From the NCBI RefSeq assembly GCF_027580225.2, contig NC_073342.2, positions 12,931,001 through 12,995,000 on the forward strand: a stretch of DNA of 64,000 bases, written 5' to 3'. Source of the DNA: Misgurnus anguillicaudatus. Taxonomy: Eukaryota; Chordata; Actinopteri; Cypriniformes; Cobitidae. The notes under the pieces are model-generated. The model was not told where the DNA came from. It did no database searches and was given only the letters and a program-made list of their open reading frames with translations. Each line of letters opens with the position of its first letter. The first letter of the stretch is position 1. The position numbers and the translations under genes were made by a program. This document shows, in pieces, positions 61,090-64,000 of the stretch.

Positions 61090-61960
61090 CATATTTCATA
61101 TTCAAATGATAATTTACACATAATCATTCTCTTGGATGTGACAGGATGTCTTTATGAAAGATGCGTAATTAAAGCTTTTCTTTTACCCCGGTCCCAGAAA
61201 ATTGCAAATGGAAATCTGTTCTGTCCTGGGGGTCGTGCATCATTTTGTAATTACACAGGCGATGAGGCCTTTTTTCAACTAAAGACCTAAAATTGTACAG
61301 CGTGAAAAGGCAGCAATATCAAATACAATTTATAACCGCCCATCCATGATTCACATCTTGAGCTTATTATGCTGTTGCTCTACGTGACGGAAACAAGTGG
61401 CTCTGGGATTTGTGTATTCCTGTGAATATTTTAGGGCAGAACAGGTTTGGAATAAAGCAGAGCATGATGGCAAGCCATTTTTACTCCCAAAAAAATAAAT
61501 GCAGCATAAAGTGTGGTATTATGCTGTGAAAAGACCTCCATTCGTGTTGACATCGATAATTAGCACCTTCCTGCATCGCCCCGTTTGAAAAACAACCGTT
61601 CGTATACTTTTTAAGGTTATTTATGAGGAAGGTGAACCAATTCATATGTCTCCGCATTTTTTGACCTCAATAAATGTTTCAGCGGGCAAATTCATAATGT
61701 CACACGGACGATTTATAAACCTGGGGCCGTGCCACAGATGGAGTAAGTTGTACCCGGTGATTAATAGGTGTAATACTATTTTAATTCCATGTTGGCTTAC
61801 ATGAGGAAACGTCTGGTGAAAGAAGGGCAAGCTGCGCTGGTGCCAGAAGCAAATCTGGCCCGATTTCGCACATTTCCGCTAAAGAAATGGCTATGTTGGA
61901 TGGAAAAACATGGCTTAGCACATGCCCTTTTTTGCAAATCAGTGTTTTCATTTTTACATA
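61090..61960. promoter_or_regulatory. Repeat-free furin intronic island, candidate regulatory element
   Basis: This region upstream of the furin exon at 61032 lacks foldbacks and coding potential. It has homeodomain cores (GTAATTAAAG near 61167, TGTAATTACAC near 61247, GATAATTAGC near 61555) and a CRE-like CTACGTGACG near 61380. An enhancer role is inferred only. Confidence 0.3.
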
Positions 61961-61998
61961 TGAACAAACGTACAAAACAGGTATGCTATGTAAGGTGT

Positions 61999-62088
61999 AA
62001 TGTATAGGCAGCCGGTTGTTGACGCCGAAATAAGCTCTGACAGTGAAGACAGGCTTATTTCGCAATAACAACCGGCTGTCTATACATT
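61999..62088. repeat. 90-bp hairpin
   Basis: AATGTATAGGCAGCCGGTTG TTG is mirrored by CAACCGGCTGTCTATACATT, and GAAATAAGC by GCTTATTTC, leaving a loop of about 20 nt. It is probably a tiny MITE or the ends of a deleted element. Confidence 0.7.
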
Positions 62089-62843
62089 ATCCCATTTATT
62101 ACACAGCTATATTCCTCATAACTAAGGTAAAGAAAATTTATTATTGATTTTAAATATTTTATTAGCTCATTTTTAATGGATGTAGACCTTCCGTTTCAGT
62201 TTTAAGACTAACAAAGACGTTCAAATGTCACGAACACTATTTGGTTTAAAATATAATGTCATGTTATTTAAAGACATATTACATTTTTTTAAGTATTAAT
62301 AAAATACCTTCGTCAGTGACACAAACAGTTTGGCAAGATGAGAAATTCAAAAATCTTTTTTAAAAACTTTTTAAAAGCATGCATCAGGTTTTTTCAATGC
62401 ACATAGTGTATTATGTTAATTTTATGCAATAAAAAGTTACATTTGCACAATTTTTATTAAAGTTAAGACTAAATGGACCTAAAAATGTCAAATGGTGTAA
62501 CCGCTTATTGCGCCAAAGAATTAGAAATATTAAATATTTTATCCACCTTGACGGCATGTAAGCGTAATCATCAAAAAAAAAAAACATTTTAAAATATAAT
62601 TTTATTAGTTATTTACATATTATTAAATAACTAATAATATGCGTTGTTGTAATATTTCTCCTGAAATATGCTGAGAACAGCTCTGTTTTCTAAATAATCT
62701 TTGACAAATTATGTTAAAATGTATGTAAAAAAATCATATTGCACTAAACTAGATGATTATATTTTAATCTACATTTTTTATGAATATATTTATATTTTCT
62801 TAAAAAAAATAGTTACACCAATTGAGACAGTTGGGTAACACCC

Positions 62844-63953
62844 AGAGGTGGAAAGTAACGAATTACATTTACTCACGTTACTGTAATTGAGTAGTTTTTT
62901 TGTGTATTTTTACTTTTTTGAGTAGTTTTTAAAATCTGTACTTTTACTTTTACTTAAGTATGTTTTATTTAAAGTATTGTACTTCGCTACATTTTAAATC
63001 ACATCCGTTACTGAGTAAAAAAATATTTTAAAAAGCAAGGTGATAAAGACCGATGTAAATGGGCGGGGCCCGGGGGAACGAGCAAAAAGAACCATGGAGA
63101 CGGATGAGACAGGCGCGCGCTAATGCAGACCCGCCTCAGTTCAAATCTTATGAAAGAAACCCCTGGTCACATTTAGCGACCACTTTCCACTGACGCGAAG
63201 CGGGTGTTTCATTTCTATGAAATGTAGGATTCATGCTCTTAAGTACGAAATTGCACGACACGTTTTTAATACCATGCGCATTTTCTTCCGAGGTCTAGCA
63301 GCTTTGCGTCAAGTCAAACACAACTTCAAAACGTCCTTGAATGCGCAGGTCATTAAACATTGCAGCGAGAGAGAGAGAGAGAGCGAGAGAGAGAGAGAGA
63401 GAAGAATAAAGGTCATCAGGTACCCAGGTCAGGGAAGTAAGAAGATAATAAACGTGTCAAATGTATATAGACATGGCACTCATCTCATTATATGCTCATT
63501 TAAACTATATATATAGTTTAATAAAATAATGTATGTTACCAGCAATACATCAATTACAACCTTACTATAGTGATTGTATTTACAAGCTGCTGACCACCTT
63601 CAAAAGTGCATAAAAATCATTAAACAATTCCATAAATGTTTCTTACTTTAAAAAAGCTTTTTATTTTATTAACTTTTTGTTATTGCACTTTAATTGTAAA
63701 GATGTTCCTACAATTAAAAACAACTAGTTTGAGATTTATATTCCCTTGTCGTTTTTGAACTATACTAGAATCCTCCACCTCTTCCCGCTGTAAAAAAAGT
63801 AACTTTTACTCTGAGTAAAGTTAAGATGACTTACTTTTTACTTTTACTTGAGTAGATTTTTAGACAAGTAACTTTACTTTTACTTAAGTAAAATATTATT
63901 AAAGTAACTTTACTTTTACTTGAGTACAATATTTTAGTACTTTTCCCACCTCT
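62844..63953. repeat. Foldback element with GAGTAAA arms and (GA)n core
   Basis: AGAGGTGGAAAGTAACGAAT is mirrored by TTTTCCCACCTCT. ACTTTTACTTGAGTAG-type motifs fill both arms in inverse orientation. A (GA)n tract lies at 63366-63402. It is the same family as 4017-4905. Confidence 0.8.
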
Positions 63954-64000
63954 TACACCACATTGATATTTTTGCAATTATCCCCCAAATTGTCATGATC

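Noticed and set aside
61781..62071. 96-codon minus-strand ORF considered as the next upstream furin exon
   Set aside because: It has no similarity to the subtilisin domain (no GTSASAP motif) and overlaps the 90-bp hairpin.

Overview
This window is a piece of a vertebrate nuclear genome, most likely from a cyprinid teleost. It has split genes with GT-AG introns, and the protein sequences are close to vertebrate UNC45A, MAN2A2 and FURIN. Introns and spacers are saturated with short DNA-transposon and foldback repeats (TTAA-flanked elements beginning AAAGGGATAGTTCACCC, hAT elements with 8-bp duplications, tRNA-derived SINEs) of the kind common in carp- and zebrafish-like genomes. The group is inferred; no species call is possible from sequence alone.

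Three genes are present. (1) Positions 1-1800, minus strand: the first coding exons (TPR domain) of the myosin/Hsp90 co-chaperone gene unc45a, which runs off the left edge. (2) Positions about 2.7-42.65 kb, plus strand: a complete man2a2 gene (Golgi alpha-mannosidase IIx) with two likely non-coding 5' exons, 22 coding exons encoding 1150 residues, and a long 3' UTR. All catalytic and zinc-binding positions are intact. A further in-frame 78-nt candidate cassette exon lies in intron 19. (3) Positions about 52.9-61.03 kb, minus strand: the last six exons of furin (end of the catalytic domain, P domain, Cys-rich region, transmembrane segment, cytoplasmic tail), which runs off the right edge.

unc45a and man2a2 are head to head about 0.9 kb apart; man2a2 and furin are tail to tail across about 10 kb without a recognisable gene. 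In human the order on 15q26 is FURIN-FES-MAN2A2-HDDC3-UNC45A. Here man2a2 is inverted relative to its neighbours, and no fes or hddc3 exon was seen. man2a2 and furin both act in the Golgi/trans-Golgi secretory pathway; unc45a is cytosolic.

The rest is repeats and putative regulatory DNA. Notable are a 3.7-kb TTAA-flanked foldback in man2a2 intron 4 with a 1.35-kb array of 23-bp minisatellite units, a second foldback in intron 19 built round four ~150-bp units, a three-layer nest of elements at 7.9-9.4 kb, and an hAT remnant with a BED zinc-finger relic at 51.1-52.3 kb. Three stretches that look repeat-free and homeodomain-site-rich (46.45-47.33, 48.64-49.39 and 61.09-61.96 kb) are candidate conserved non-coding elements. 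I saw no prokaryotic, viral or CRISPR-like system. The most interesting candidates are the man2a2 cassette exon, the local inversion, and the minisatellite-bearing foldbacks.
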